Notes under the pieces: model-generated
Told to the model about the DNA's origin: nothing
Databases searched by the model: none
The model's input: the letters and a program-made list of their open reading frames with translations, nothing else
Part shown: piece by piece, positions 1-5,222 of the stretch
Layout: each line of letters begins with the position of its first letter
Numbering within the stretch: the stretch's first letter is position 1
Made by a program: the position numbers and the translations under genes
Assembly (NCBI GenBank): GCA_905205855.1
Contig: CAJLFL010000153.1
Location: 1 to 5,222, forward strand
DNA from: an uncultured Eubacteriales bacterium
GTDB lineage: Bacteria; Bacillota; Clostridia; Monoglobales; Monoglobaceae
Length of the DNA stretch: 5,222 nt
Direction: 5' to 3'

Positions 1-167
1 AAAAGTTTGGGAATTGTTAGAGCCTATTTACACAAATTTAATTTTTTCTTTTTAGTAAAATTGTCTAAAGGGCCGTTTTTTCGCTTTTTGCCGTGCAAAA
101 TAAACAAAAATACATTTCTGTTTTTGAACTATTTACCAAAGCGTTTTAACATATTTCCTTAAAACTA

Positions 168-196
168 TTGCATTAAGCAAGAAAATATTGTATAAT
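168..196 (+). promoter_or_regulatory. Probable sigma-A promoter of argC
   Basis: A perfect -10 hexamer TATAAT lies at 191-196. Seventeen bases upstream is TTGCAT (168-173), which keeps the TTG of the -35 consensus but little else. Transcription would start near 203, giving a leader of only about 26 bases, too short for a T-box or riboswitch. The -10 forms the left arm of a small dyad (TATAAT at 191-196, ATTATA at 202-207). This could be an ArgR contact, but it does not match the usual ARG box well. The -10 and spacing are seen directly; use by sigma-A is inferred. Confidence 0.7.
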
Positions 197-213
197 CGGA
201 TATTATATTTAAT

Positions 214-220
214 GAAAGAG
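214..220 (+). promoter_or_regulatory. Ribosome binding site that fixes the argC start
   Basis: GAAAGAG ends eight bases before ATG 229, which is normal spacing. The in-frame alternatives GTG 220 and ATG 223 overlap or abut this site and would add MMY or MY before the MIKAGVLGG start that is typical of ArgC proteins. Confidence 0.7.
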
Positions 221-228
221 TGATGTAT

Positions 229-1269
229 ATGATAAAAGCAGGAGTTCTCGGCGGTACGGGATATGCAGGAATCGAAACGGTTCGGCTGATGCTTAAACAC
301 CCGGAGGCAGAAGTTGTCAGGATAGTTTCACATTCTTATGCCGGACAGAAAATTTCTGATTTATATCCTAATTTAAGAGGAATATGCGATATAGAATGTT
401 CTGCGCTTGACGCAGACGACATAGCGCAAAGCTGCGATGTTGTGTTTACGGCATTGCCGCACGGCGCCTCCAAAGAGGTTATACCCAAGCTGTATGAAAA
501 GGGCGTAAAGATTATAGATTTATCCGGAGATTTCAGGTATAATGATGTAAAGGTATACGAAAAGTGGTACGGACAGGAACATTCCGCGCCGGAACTTTTA
601 AAGGAGTCGGTATACGGTCTGTGCGAACTGCACCGTGATGAAATAAAGAAGGCAAGCCTTATCGGAAATCCGGGCTGCTATACAACCTGCTCCATACTTG
701 CGCTTGCTCCGCTTGCAAAATCGGGTATAGCCGATAACTCCAGCTTTATTATTGATGCAAAGTCGGGCGTTACTGGCGCCGGCAGAGGGCTGAATCTGCC
801 AAATCTGTTCTGCGAATGTACCGAATCAATGAAAGCATACAAGGTTGCCGCGCACAGGCACACCTCCGAGATTGAGCAGGAGCTTTCTCTGCTTGCCGGC
901 GAGGATATAGTGCTCTCATTCACTCCGCACCTTGCGCCTATGAAACGCGGAATTTTTGCGACATGTTATGCCAACCTTAAAGAAAAGCATACCGCAGCAG
1001 AGCTTATTGAATTATATAAGGAATTTTATAAGGACGAGCAGTTTGTCAGAGTTTATCCGGAGGAAACCCTGCCGGAGATAAAACACATTGCGGGCTCTAA
1101 CTATGCGGCAATAGGTCTTGTAGTTGACCAAAGAATGAATAGGGTAATTGTTGTGTCATGTATAGACAACCTTATAAAGGGAGCGGCAGGACAGGCGGTG
1201 CAGAATATGAATATTCTGTTCGGTCTGAATGAAAACACCGGACTTGCCGATCCGGGAATGTACTTATAA
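229..1269 (+). CDS. argC: N-acetyl-gamma-glutamyl-phosphate reductase
   Basis: This enzyme carries out the third step of arginine synthesis in the cytoplasm: NADPH-dependent reduction of N-acetyl-glutamyl-5-phosphate to the semialdehyde. The 346-residue product has the usual family length. The N-terminal Rossmann domain opens with the nucleotide-binding loop GGTGYAG (residues 8-14). The catalytic cysteine is C150 in GNPGCYTT (147-154), and the catalytic histidine lies in AAHRHTSEIEQ (207-217), most likely H209, 59 residues after the cysteine. The dimerisation/catalytic domain follows, with SGVTGAGRG at 179-187 and a C-terminal NLIKGAAGQAVQNMN segment (314-328), both family hallmarks. ATG 229 is chosen because of its ribosome binding site and the canonical MIKAGVLGG start. 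In many bacteria argC leads an argCJBD cluster. Here it has its own promoter and is followed at once by a terminator-like hairpin and a convergent gene, so it is probably transcribed alone. No frameshift or missing key residue was seen. Confidence 0.97.
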   Translation: MIKAGVLGGTGYAGIETVRLMLKHPEAEVVRIVSHSYAGQKISDLYPNLRGICDIECSALDADDIAQSCDVVFTALPHGASKEVIPKLYEKGVKIIDLSGDFRYNDVKVYEKWYGQEHSAPELLKESVYGLCELHRDEIKKASLIGNPGCYTTCSILALAPLAKSGIADNSSFIIDAKSGVTGAGRGLNLPNLFCECTESMKAYKVAAHRHTSEIEQELSLLAGEDIVLSFTPHLAPMKRGIFATCYANLKEKHTAAELIELYKEFYKDEQFVRVYPEETLPEIKHIAGSNYAAIGLVVDQRMNRVIVVSCIDNLIKGAAGQAVQNMNILFGLNENTGLADPGMYL

Positions 1270-1280
1270 TATAATATATA

Positions 1281-1316
1281 CAGAAATCCGGGAATGATAT
1301 TATTCCCGGATTTCTG
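1281..1316. terminator. Probable bidirectional terminator hairpin
   Basis: A perfect 15-bp inverted repeat, CAGAAATCCGGGAAT (1281-1295) and ATTCCCGGATTTCTG (1302-1316), encloses a six-base loop, GATATT. It starts 11 bases after the argC stop and touches the stop codon of the convergent regulator (1317-1319), so it can serve both transcripts. The tails are imperfect: CTATTTTCC on the plus strand and an A/T-mixed TATATATTATATTAT on the minus strand, instead of a clean U-run. The hairpin is seen directly; its function is inferred from position and strength. Confidence 0.85.
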
Positions 1317-2102
1317 CTATTTTCCGGCTCTGTATTGCGTAGGCGAATAACCGGTATGCTTTTTAAACAGGCGGCTGAAGTAGAGCGAGTCCTCAAAGCC
1401 GAGGCTTTCGGATATTTCCGCAACGGACATAAAGGTGTCCTGCAGCAGTGTTTTCGCCTTAAATACTATCAGGCTGCTGCGATACTGTACCGGCGTTTGA
1501 CCGGTGATTTCTTTAAACTGCCTTATAAAATAGCTCTTGCTTATCTGACACATTTCCGCGTATTCCTCGTTTGAAAAATGCTGCGTATAGTTTTTATTTA
1601 TATAAGAAACAGCTTTTTTTACAACAGAATCTTTTTCGCCGATAAAAAGACGTTTTGTTCTGTTTAAAAATAAAACCATCTCGGCAAGAACAACATCATT
1701 ACAGCCAATCTGCATTTCGTTAAATTCATTACCACACAGCTCGACAAGCCGGATAAAGCTGTCGCCGTATTCAAAGTCTTCATATATTTTATCATCAAAA
1801 AAAACTTCTGCGCGGCTTCCGCCAAAGTGAAGCCAGTAATAACAGCAGCCATCGCTCAGCGTGATGTAATCCTGCGGCTCATGCGGCTTGTAAACATATA
1901 GTGTTTTTTCTCTGCACAGCTTTCCGTTAAACTCCATACTTCCCTTGCTGATATATATAAGCTGCCAGTCGGCTCTGCCGTTCGGACGATGAGTACGCAA
2001 TCCGGCAGAGCAGTCTTTCATCTGACCGCTGCAAACGAATAAATAGTCCCTGTCAAGATATTTTTCATAATCCTTAAAGATACCTGTTCTTATAACCTCC
2101 AT
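1317..2102 (-). CDS. AraC-family transcriptional regulator
   Basis: The product is a 261-residue cytoplasmic DNA-binding regulator of the common two-domain AraC/XylS type. Residues about 20-145 resemble the AraC-type cupin ligand-binding domain (WQLIYISKG at 46-54, LYVYKPHEPQDY at 68-79, YYWLHFGG at 88-95). Residues 159-258 form the paired helix-turn-helix domain. The first helix-turn-helix is around EEYAEMCQISKSYFIRQFKE (179-198). The second is around VAEISESLGFEDSLYFSRLF (227-246), followed by KKHTGYSPTQYR (247-258), matching the AraC family signature. The start is supported by AGGCGG (complement 2109-2114), six bases before the ATG. It is transcribed away from the GH2 hydrolase across a 220-bp region holding operator-like repeats, so control of the hydrolase-transporter operon is the natural inference. 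Related regulators usually respond to sugars or glycosides and often activate. The ligand cannot be read from the sequence. The stop codon is TAG, directly against the terminator hairpin. Confidence 0.93.
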   Translation of the reverse strand: MEVIRTGIFKDYEKYLDRDYLFVCSGQMKDCSAGLRTHRPNGRADWQLIYISKGSMEFNGKLCREKTLYVYKPHEPQDYITLSDGCCYYWLHFGGSRAEVFFDDKIYEDFEYGDSFIRLVELCGNEFNEMQIGCNDVVLAEMVLFLNRTKRLFIGEKDSVVKKAVSYINKNYTQHFSNEEYAEMCQISKSYFIRQFKEITGQTPVQYRSSLIVFKAKTLLQDTFMSVAEISESLGFEDSLYFSRLFKKHTGYSPTQYRAGK

Positions 2103-2150
2103 AATATGCCGCCTTTCCGACGCAGCAACAGCATCTGTATATTTATCATA

Positions 2151-2178
2151 ATATTAACACATAAAATCACATTGTCAA
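2151..2178 (-). promoter_or_regulatory. Probable promoter of the AraC-family regulator
   Basis: On the minus strand a perfect -35 TTGACA (complement 2173-2178) is followed after 16 bases by TAATAT (complement 2151-2156, 4 of 6 matches). A closer -10 match, TATGAT (complement 2145-2150), sits too far away at 22 bases. The leader before the ATG would be roughly 40 bases. With a consensus -35, the regulator could be expressed at a basal level without an activator. Confidence 0.6.
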
Positions 2179-2197
2179 GTACACTTTTGTCCATAAA

Positions 2198-2234
2198 TTT
2201 GCATTTTTATCTATTCGATTTTGCATAAATGTCT
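2198..2234 (+). promoter_or_regulatory. Direct-repeat operator candidate for the AraC-family regulator
   Basis: TTTGCATTTTTATCT (2198-2212) and TTTGCATAAATGTCT (2220-2234) match at 11 of 15 positions, with the first seven bases identical. They are offset by 22 bp, about two helical turns, so both would face the same side of the DNA. Tandem half-sites about 21 bp apart are the known binding pattern of AraC-type regulators, whose two helix-turn-helix motifs contact successive major grooves. A further partial copy precedes them: TTTTG-TC-CATAAAT at 2185-2198 resembles TTTTGCATAAAT at 2219-2230. The repeats are seen directly; binding by the neighbouring regulator is inferred. Confidence 0.55.
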
Positions 2235-2242
2235 GATATAAT
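2214..2242 (+). promoter_or_regulatory. Probable promoter of the GH2-MATE operon
   Basis: A perfect extended -10, TGATATAAT (2234-2242), has a very poor -35 at 17-bp spacing (TTCGAT, 2214-2219). That would put the start near 2249 and the second operator repeat inside the spacer. An alternative is TATAAA at 2256-2261 (5 of 6), also without a good -35. With that -10, the second repeat would end at the -35 position, the classic arrangement for an AraC-type class II activator. The sequence alone does not decide between the two. Confidence 0.55.
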
Positions 2243-2302
2243 CATGGTATGACACTATAAAAATTAAAAAATACTGATTTCTTGCGGCAGAGCATATCAG
2301 AC
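2231..2302. repeat. 9-bp inverted repeat flanking the hydrolase transcription start
   Basis: GTCTGATAT (2231-2239) and ATATCAGAC (2294-2302) are perfect reverse complements. Their centres lie 63 bp apart, close to six helical turns. The left arm overlaps the extended -10 and the right arm lies just upstream of the ribosome binding site. It could be a pair of operator half-sites, or chance in AT-rich DNA. No known family was recognised. Confidence 0.4.
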
Positions 2303-2307
2303 TTATT

Positions 2308-2318
2308 AAGGATGTGAT
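2308..2318 (+). promoter_or_regulatory. Near-perfect ribosome binding site fixing the GH2 start
   Basis: AAGGATGTGAT differs at one base from AAGGAGGTGAT, the extended complement of the 16S rRNA tail. It points to ATG 2323 as the start. The in-frame GTG at 2314 lies inside the site and cannot be the start if the site is used. The strength of this site suggests the hydrolase is well translated once transcribed. Confidence 0.8.
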
Positions 2319-2322
2319 ATAT

Positions 2323-4650
2323 ATGAGAGAAAATATTTTGCTTGACGAAGGTTGGCATTTCCACATAGGAGATATAAAAGCCAAAACTCCTGCGGATAAG
2401 GGTCCATTGTATTCGCAGTCGAAAACTGAACGCATGAGATGGGGCGCGGCGTGCGTCGAATACAACGATACCCCCGACAGCTATGCCGAACACTCGGAGT
2501 TTTCGCAGGAAAGCTGGAAAATTGTTAAGCTTCCGCACGATTATGTGATAGAAGGAACACCATCACCGGAAGAAAACAACGCTCTGGGTTATTTGCATTA
2601 CAAAAACGCCTGGTACAGAAAACACCTCACTTTTTCTGATGCAGATAAAGGCAAGCGCATCACCTTATTCTTTGAAGGAGTTGCAACTCACGCAACGGTG
2701 TACTTCAACGGCTCTCCCGTGGCGCGAAATTACTGTGGCTATACAGGCTTTGAGGCAGATATAACCGATTTAATCAGATATGATTCCGATAATGTGATAG
2801 CAGTATATGTCAATACGCAAAGTCATGAGGGATGGTGGTACGAGGGCGGCGGCATTTACCGTGATGTATGGCTTGTTAAAACGGATGAAACCTCAATAGA
2901 CCGCTACGGTATTTTTGTCCATGCACACAGGAAAACAGACGAGGCTTGGGAACTTCATGCTGAAATTACACTGAATAATATTTCATATAAAAAAGAAGAT
3001 GTAAGACTTGAAATAAGGATGCTTGACGCTGAAAACATTACAGCTGCCGCGACAGAGCTTTCAGGTGTGGCGGAGGATTTCGGCAAAACGGAGTTTAAAG
3101 CTGTTTTGCCGATAAAAAATCCGCATCTTTGGGATATAAACAATCCATACTTGTATACTGCAGAGGTTATGGTTTACAAAAATGGTGTTTTATGTGACAG
3201 CGACATAACAGCAACCGGGTTCAGAGAATTTAAAGCAGATCCGGATAAAGGGTTATTTTTAAACGGAAAGCACATTAAGATTTTCGGCGTATGTATGCAT
3301 GAGGACTGCGGATTGACCGGCAAAGCCGTTCCGGAAAATATTCAGAAATATAAAATCAGCCTTATCAAGGAGATGGGAGCAAACGGCTATAGGTGCAGTC
3401 ACTATCCGCAGTCGCGCGCAATAATGGACGCGCTTGATGAGCAGGGACTGATTGCCCTGGCTGAAACAAGATGGTTTGATTCGTCTGAGTTTGGGCTAAG
3501 AGAGCTGGAATTTCTGATAAAGGCAAACAGAAACCGACCTTCAGTTTATTGCTGGTCGATAGGCAACGAAGAAAGTTTGTTTAAATCGGATGAGGGCAGG
3601 AGAATTTTCAAAAGAATGAAAGCCTTTGCCGAAAGGCTTGATCCGACACGTCCGATAACGGCCGCAGTGGACAAAGAACCAGGGAAGGCAGTTGTTCAGA
3701 GCGAGGTTGACATCGTAGGGGTAAACTATAATCTTGACGCCTTTGATAAGCTGCACAAAACCTATCCGCAAAAGTCAATATTTTCATCGGAATGCTGCGC
3801 GACCGGCTCGACAAGGGATTGGTATTATGATGACAATCCGCAAAAGGGTTATATAAATGCATATGATAAAGACACAAACAAATGGTTTTTGGGACGGGAG
3901 CGTACCTTTAAATTCATGATGGAGCGCGAATACATACAGGGATTTTATCAGTGGAACAGCTTTGAACATCGCGGAGAGTGCGTATGGCCAAGATTATGCT
4001 CCGCATCGGGTGCGATAGACTTGTTTTTACAGAAAAAAGACGCATTTTATCAGAATTTATCGCACTGGACCGATAAACCAATGATACATCTGATGCCGCA
4101 TTGGAATTTGCATGAATTTGCCGGAAGCTGCGTTGATGTACGGGCATATACCAACTGCGACGAAGCGGAGCTGTTCCTTAACGGACAAAATCTCGGCAGA
4201 GTTGAGGTTGAAAAATACGGTCATGCGGAGTGGTTTGTGAAATTTGTTTCGGGTAAGCTTGAGGTTATAGGTTATAAAAACAAAAAAAGGGCGGCATATG
4301 ACTTTATAGAAACAACAGGAGAACCTTGTAAGCTGCAGCTCAGACTTGAAAATAATAATTTTTTAAAATGCGGCGGAGATGCGGCAATTATAACGTGCTA
4401 TACGGTTGACAAGGACGGCAGAGAGGTTCCGGACGCCTCGCCGGAGGTATCGTTTTTTACAAATAAAGCCGGATACATAATAGGCATCGGCTCTGACACA
4501 GCGGATCACACTCCGCCTAAGTGTACTGTCAGAAAAATGTATGCCGGAAAAATCACGGCTGCTGTTATGATAACGGATACAGAAAAACCGCTTGAAATAT
4601 ACGTGCAGGCGGATGGATATAAAAATGCTATGTTAAAAATAAAAATATAG
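2323..4650 (+). CDS. Glycoside hydrolase family 2 protein (beta-galactosidase-like)
   Basis: The product is a 775-residue retaining exo-glycosidase, probably cleaving a beta-linked sugar from an oligosaccharide or glycoside in the cytoplasm, as no signal peptide or anchor is visible. The sugar-binding jelly-roll domain is at about 60-185 (LPHDYVIEG, 70-78; EGGGIYRDVWL, 174-184). An Ig-like domain follows at about 190-300 and the TIM barrel at about 305-585. The barrel has FGVCMHEDCG (321-330), GANGYRCSHYP (352-362), the acid/base E416 in WSIGNEES (411-418), the probable nucleophile E490 in FSSECCATGS (487-496), and GFYQWNSFEHRGE (540-552). After it come a DUF4982-like segment (about 600-660) and a final Ig-like domain (about 665-770). 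The Asn-x-Lys motif that beta-glucuronidases use to bind the acid group seems absent: SAS occupies that place (560-562) in a by-eye alignment, favouring a neutral sugar. The stretch between SHYP and the acid/base is short for the family. It lies opposite an AraC regulator and 11 bp before a MATE transporter. Family assignment is firm; the exact substrate is unknown. Confidence 0.93.
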   Translation: MRENILLDEGWHFHIGDIKAKTPADKGPLYSQSKTERMRWGAACVEYNDTPDSYAEHSEFSQESWKIVKLPHDYVIEGTPSPEENNALGYLHYKNAWYRKHLTFSDADKGKRITLFFEGVATHATVYFNGSPVARNYCGYTGFEADITDLIRYDSDNVIAVYVNTQSHEGWWYEGGGIYRDVWLVKTDETSIDRYGIFVHAHRKTDEAWELHAEITLNNISYKKEDVRLEIRMLDAENITAAATELSGVAEDFGKTEFKAVLPIKNPHLWDINNPYLYTAEVMVYKNGVLCDSDITATGFREFKADPDKGLFLNGKHIKIFGVCMHEDCGLTGKAVPENIQKYKISLIKEMGANGYRCSHYPQSRAIMDALDEQGLIALAETRWFDSSEFGLRELEFLIKANRNRPSVYCWSIGNEESLFKSDEGRRIFKRMKAFAERLDPTRPITAAVDKEPGKAVVQSEVDIVGVNYNLDAFDKLHKTYPQKSIFSSECCATGSTRDWYYDDNPQKGYINAYDKDTNKWFLGRERTFKFMMEREYIQGFYQWNSFEHRGECVWPRLCSASGAIDLFLQKKDAFYQNLSHWTDKPMIHLMPHWNLHEFAGSCVDVRAYTNCDEAELFLNGQNLGRVEVEKYGHAEWFVKFVSGKLEVIGYKNKKRAAYDFIETTGEPCKLQLRLENNNFLKCGGDAAIITCYTVDKDGREVPDASPEVSFFTNKAGYIIGIGSDTADHTPPKCTVRKMYAGKITAAVMITDTEKPLEIYVQADGYKNAMLKIKI

Positions 4651-4652
4651 GA
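4649..4652 (+). promoter_or_regulatory. Ribosome binding site overlapping the GH2 stop codon
   Basis: AGGA (4649-4652) shares its first two bases with the TAG stop of the hydrolase and sits nine bases before ATG 4662. Ribosomes finishing the hydrolase would uncover or reuse this site, so translation of the two genes may be coupled. Confidence 0.6.
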
Positions 4653-4661
4653 AATTGTTAT

Positions 4662-5222
4662 ATGGTTAAAAGGATAAAAGAATTTTTCAGCAACCCGCTC
4701 TTTGAAATAAATGATTCCGCCGGCAGAATAAACCTGTTTGCAATGTCTGTACCGTTGTTTTTTCAGCTGATATTTAATTTGATGCTGGGAACAATAAACA
4801 CTATTGTTCTGACATATGTTTCCGATGAGGCTGTTACGGCGGTTAACGTCGCAAATACTGTTTTAAATGTACCGGTCATTTTACTGACAATGGTAACAAA
4901 CGGTCTTTTGGTGATATTAAGCTATTCTCTCGGCAAAGGAAACGGAGCGGCAGGTGATGCCTGTGTAACGGGAATAGCAATAAATATTATCTCTGCTGTT
5001 GCGATAAGCATAATATGCTTTACGCAGGCTCCGCTATTTATGCAGCTAATGGGCTTATCAGGCAGGACTGCTGCTCAGGCTGTTTTATATTTCAGAATCA
5101 GAAGTCTGTTTTTGGTTTTTCAAGCTCTTGCTGTTTGTTATACGGCAATACTGCGCGCAAACGGCTTTGCAAAACCGACTATGATATCAGGTATGATTAT
5201 AAATATTATAAATGCTGCCATG
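4662..5222 (+). CDS. MATE-family multidrug/cation antiporter, partial
   Basis: This is the N-terminal 187 residues of a membrane transporter, cut by the right edge of the window; full MATE proteins are usually about 440-470 residues. The frame stays open to the last base. A short cytoplasmic N-terminus is followed by hydrophobic segments at about 23-52, 63-90, 103-126 and 140-165, with a fifth beginning near 172. MATE-like landmarks are the TM1-TM2 stretch ending in SDEAVTAVNVANTV (54-67), LVILSYSLGKGNG (83-95) and ILRANGFAKPTMISGMIINI (163-182). The family exports drugs, metabolites or other organic molecules by Na+ or H+ antiport. At the place in TM1 where many members have Asp in a VDT-type motif, this protein has Asn (N46 in TINTIVL). 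The gene begins 11 bp after the GH2 stop with no promoter or terminator between, so the two are almost surely co-transcribed. Family is confident; substrate and direction are unknown. Confidence 0.88.
   Translation, partial: MVKRIKEFFSNPLFEINDSAGRINLFAMSVPLFFQLIFNLMLGTINTIVLTYVSDEAVTAVNVANTVLNVPVILLTMVTNGLLVILSYSLGKGNGAAGDACVTGIAINIISAVAISIICFTQAPLFMQLMGLSGRTAAQAVLYFRIRSLFLVFQALAVCYTAILRANGFAKPTMISGMIINIINAAM

Noticed and set aside
105..126. Weak inverted repeat CAAAAA / TTTTTG upstream of argC, considered as a terminator or ArgR site
   Set aside because: The stem has one G-C type pair and a ten-base loop. It is expected by chance in AT-rich DNA and does not fit an ARG box.
220..228. GTG 220 or ATG 223 as argC start, and GTG 2314 as GH2 start
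   Set aside because: Each overlaps or crowds the ribosome binding site that serves the downstream ATG (229 and 2323), and the shorter proteins match the family starts better.
1..228. Searched for a T-box, arginine riboswitch or attenuator before argC, and for the end of an upstream gene
   Set aside because: The predicted leader is only about 26 bases, no T-box core was found, and no convincing coding frame reaches in from the left edge.
678..923. An 81-codon minus-strand open frame inside argC, and an 83-codon one at 1172-1423 crossing the terminator
   Set aside because: They are antisense to conserved ArgC motifs, lack family resemblance, and the second runs through the terminator hairpin and into the regulator.
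1335..1574. A 79-codon plus-strand open frame inside the regulator
   Set aside because: It is antisense to the conserved helix-turn-helix domain of the AraC-family protein and follows from its codon pattern.
2242..2538. A 98-codon open frame on the minus strand across the hydrolase start and its promoter, and an overlapping 84-codon frame at 2211-2465
   Set aside because: Both are antisense to the conserved N-terminus of the GH2 protein, show no recognisable domain and cover the promoter and operator region. They are shadow frames.
3541..4147. Several minus-strand open frames of 61-89 codons inside the GH2 gene
   Set aside because: They are overlapping antisense frames within the catalytic domain, without ribosome binding sites or known domains.

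Overview
The window looks like chromosomal DNA from a low-GC, Gram-positive anaerobe, probably a gut or rumen clostridium. Three things suggest this: AT-rich intergenic DNA with Firmicutes-like promoters, purine-rich ribosome binding sites close to the full anti-Shine-Dalgarno complement, and protein styles typical of Clostridia (an ArgC with GNPGCYTTC, an AraC regulator with YYWLHFGG, and a cytoplasmic GH2 enzyme). The placement is inference from these features, not a database match.

Layout from left to right. Positions 1-219 are AT-rich and hold a promoter (about 168-196) for argC. argC (229-1269, +) encodes N-acetyl-gamma-glutamyl-phosphate reductase of arginine synthesis. It stands alone: no other arg gene follows, and it ends at a perfect 15-bp inverted repeat (1281-1316). 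This repeat lies between the stop codons of two convergent genes and probably terminates both. The second of these is an AraC-family regulator (1317-2102, -).

The 220-bp divergent region (2103-2322) separates the regulator from a glycoside hydrolase family 2 gene (2323-4650, +). It carries a minus-strand promoter with a perfect TTGACA for the regulator, an extended -10 for the hydrolase, a 15-bp direct repeat at 22-bp spacing that resembles an AraC-type operator, and a 9-bp inverted repeat of unknown role. Eleven bases after the hydrolase, a MATE-family membrane transporter begins (4662) and runs off the right edge.

The last three genes read as one small locus. The regulator probably senses a sugar or glycoside and controls the hydrolase-transporter operon. 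The hydrolase is cytoplasmic and most like beta-galactosidase-type GH2 enzymes. Its partner is a MATE antiporter, a family known for drug and cation export, instead of the usual ABC, PTS or GPH sugar importer. That pairing is the most interesting point here and raises the possibility of a glycoside-deconjugation and export module. No CRISPR array, mobile element, tRNA or rRNA was seen, and nothing in the window proves a wholly new system.
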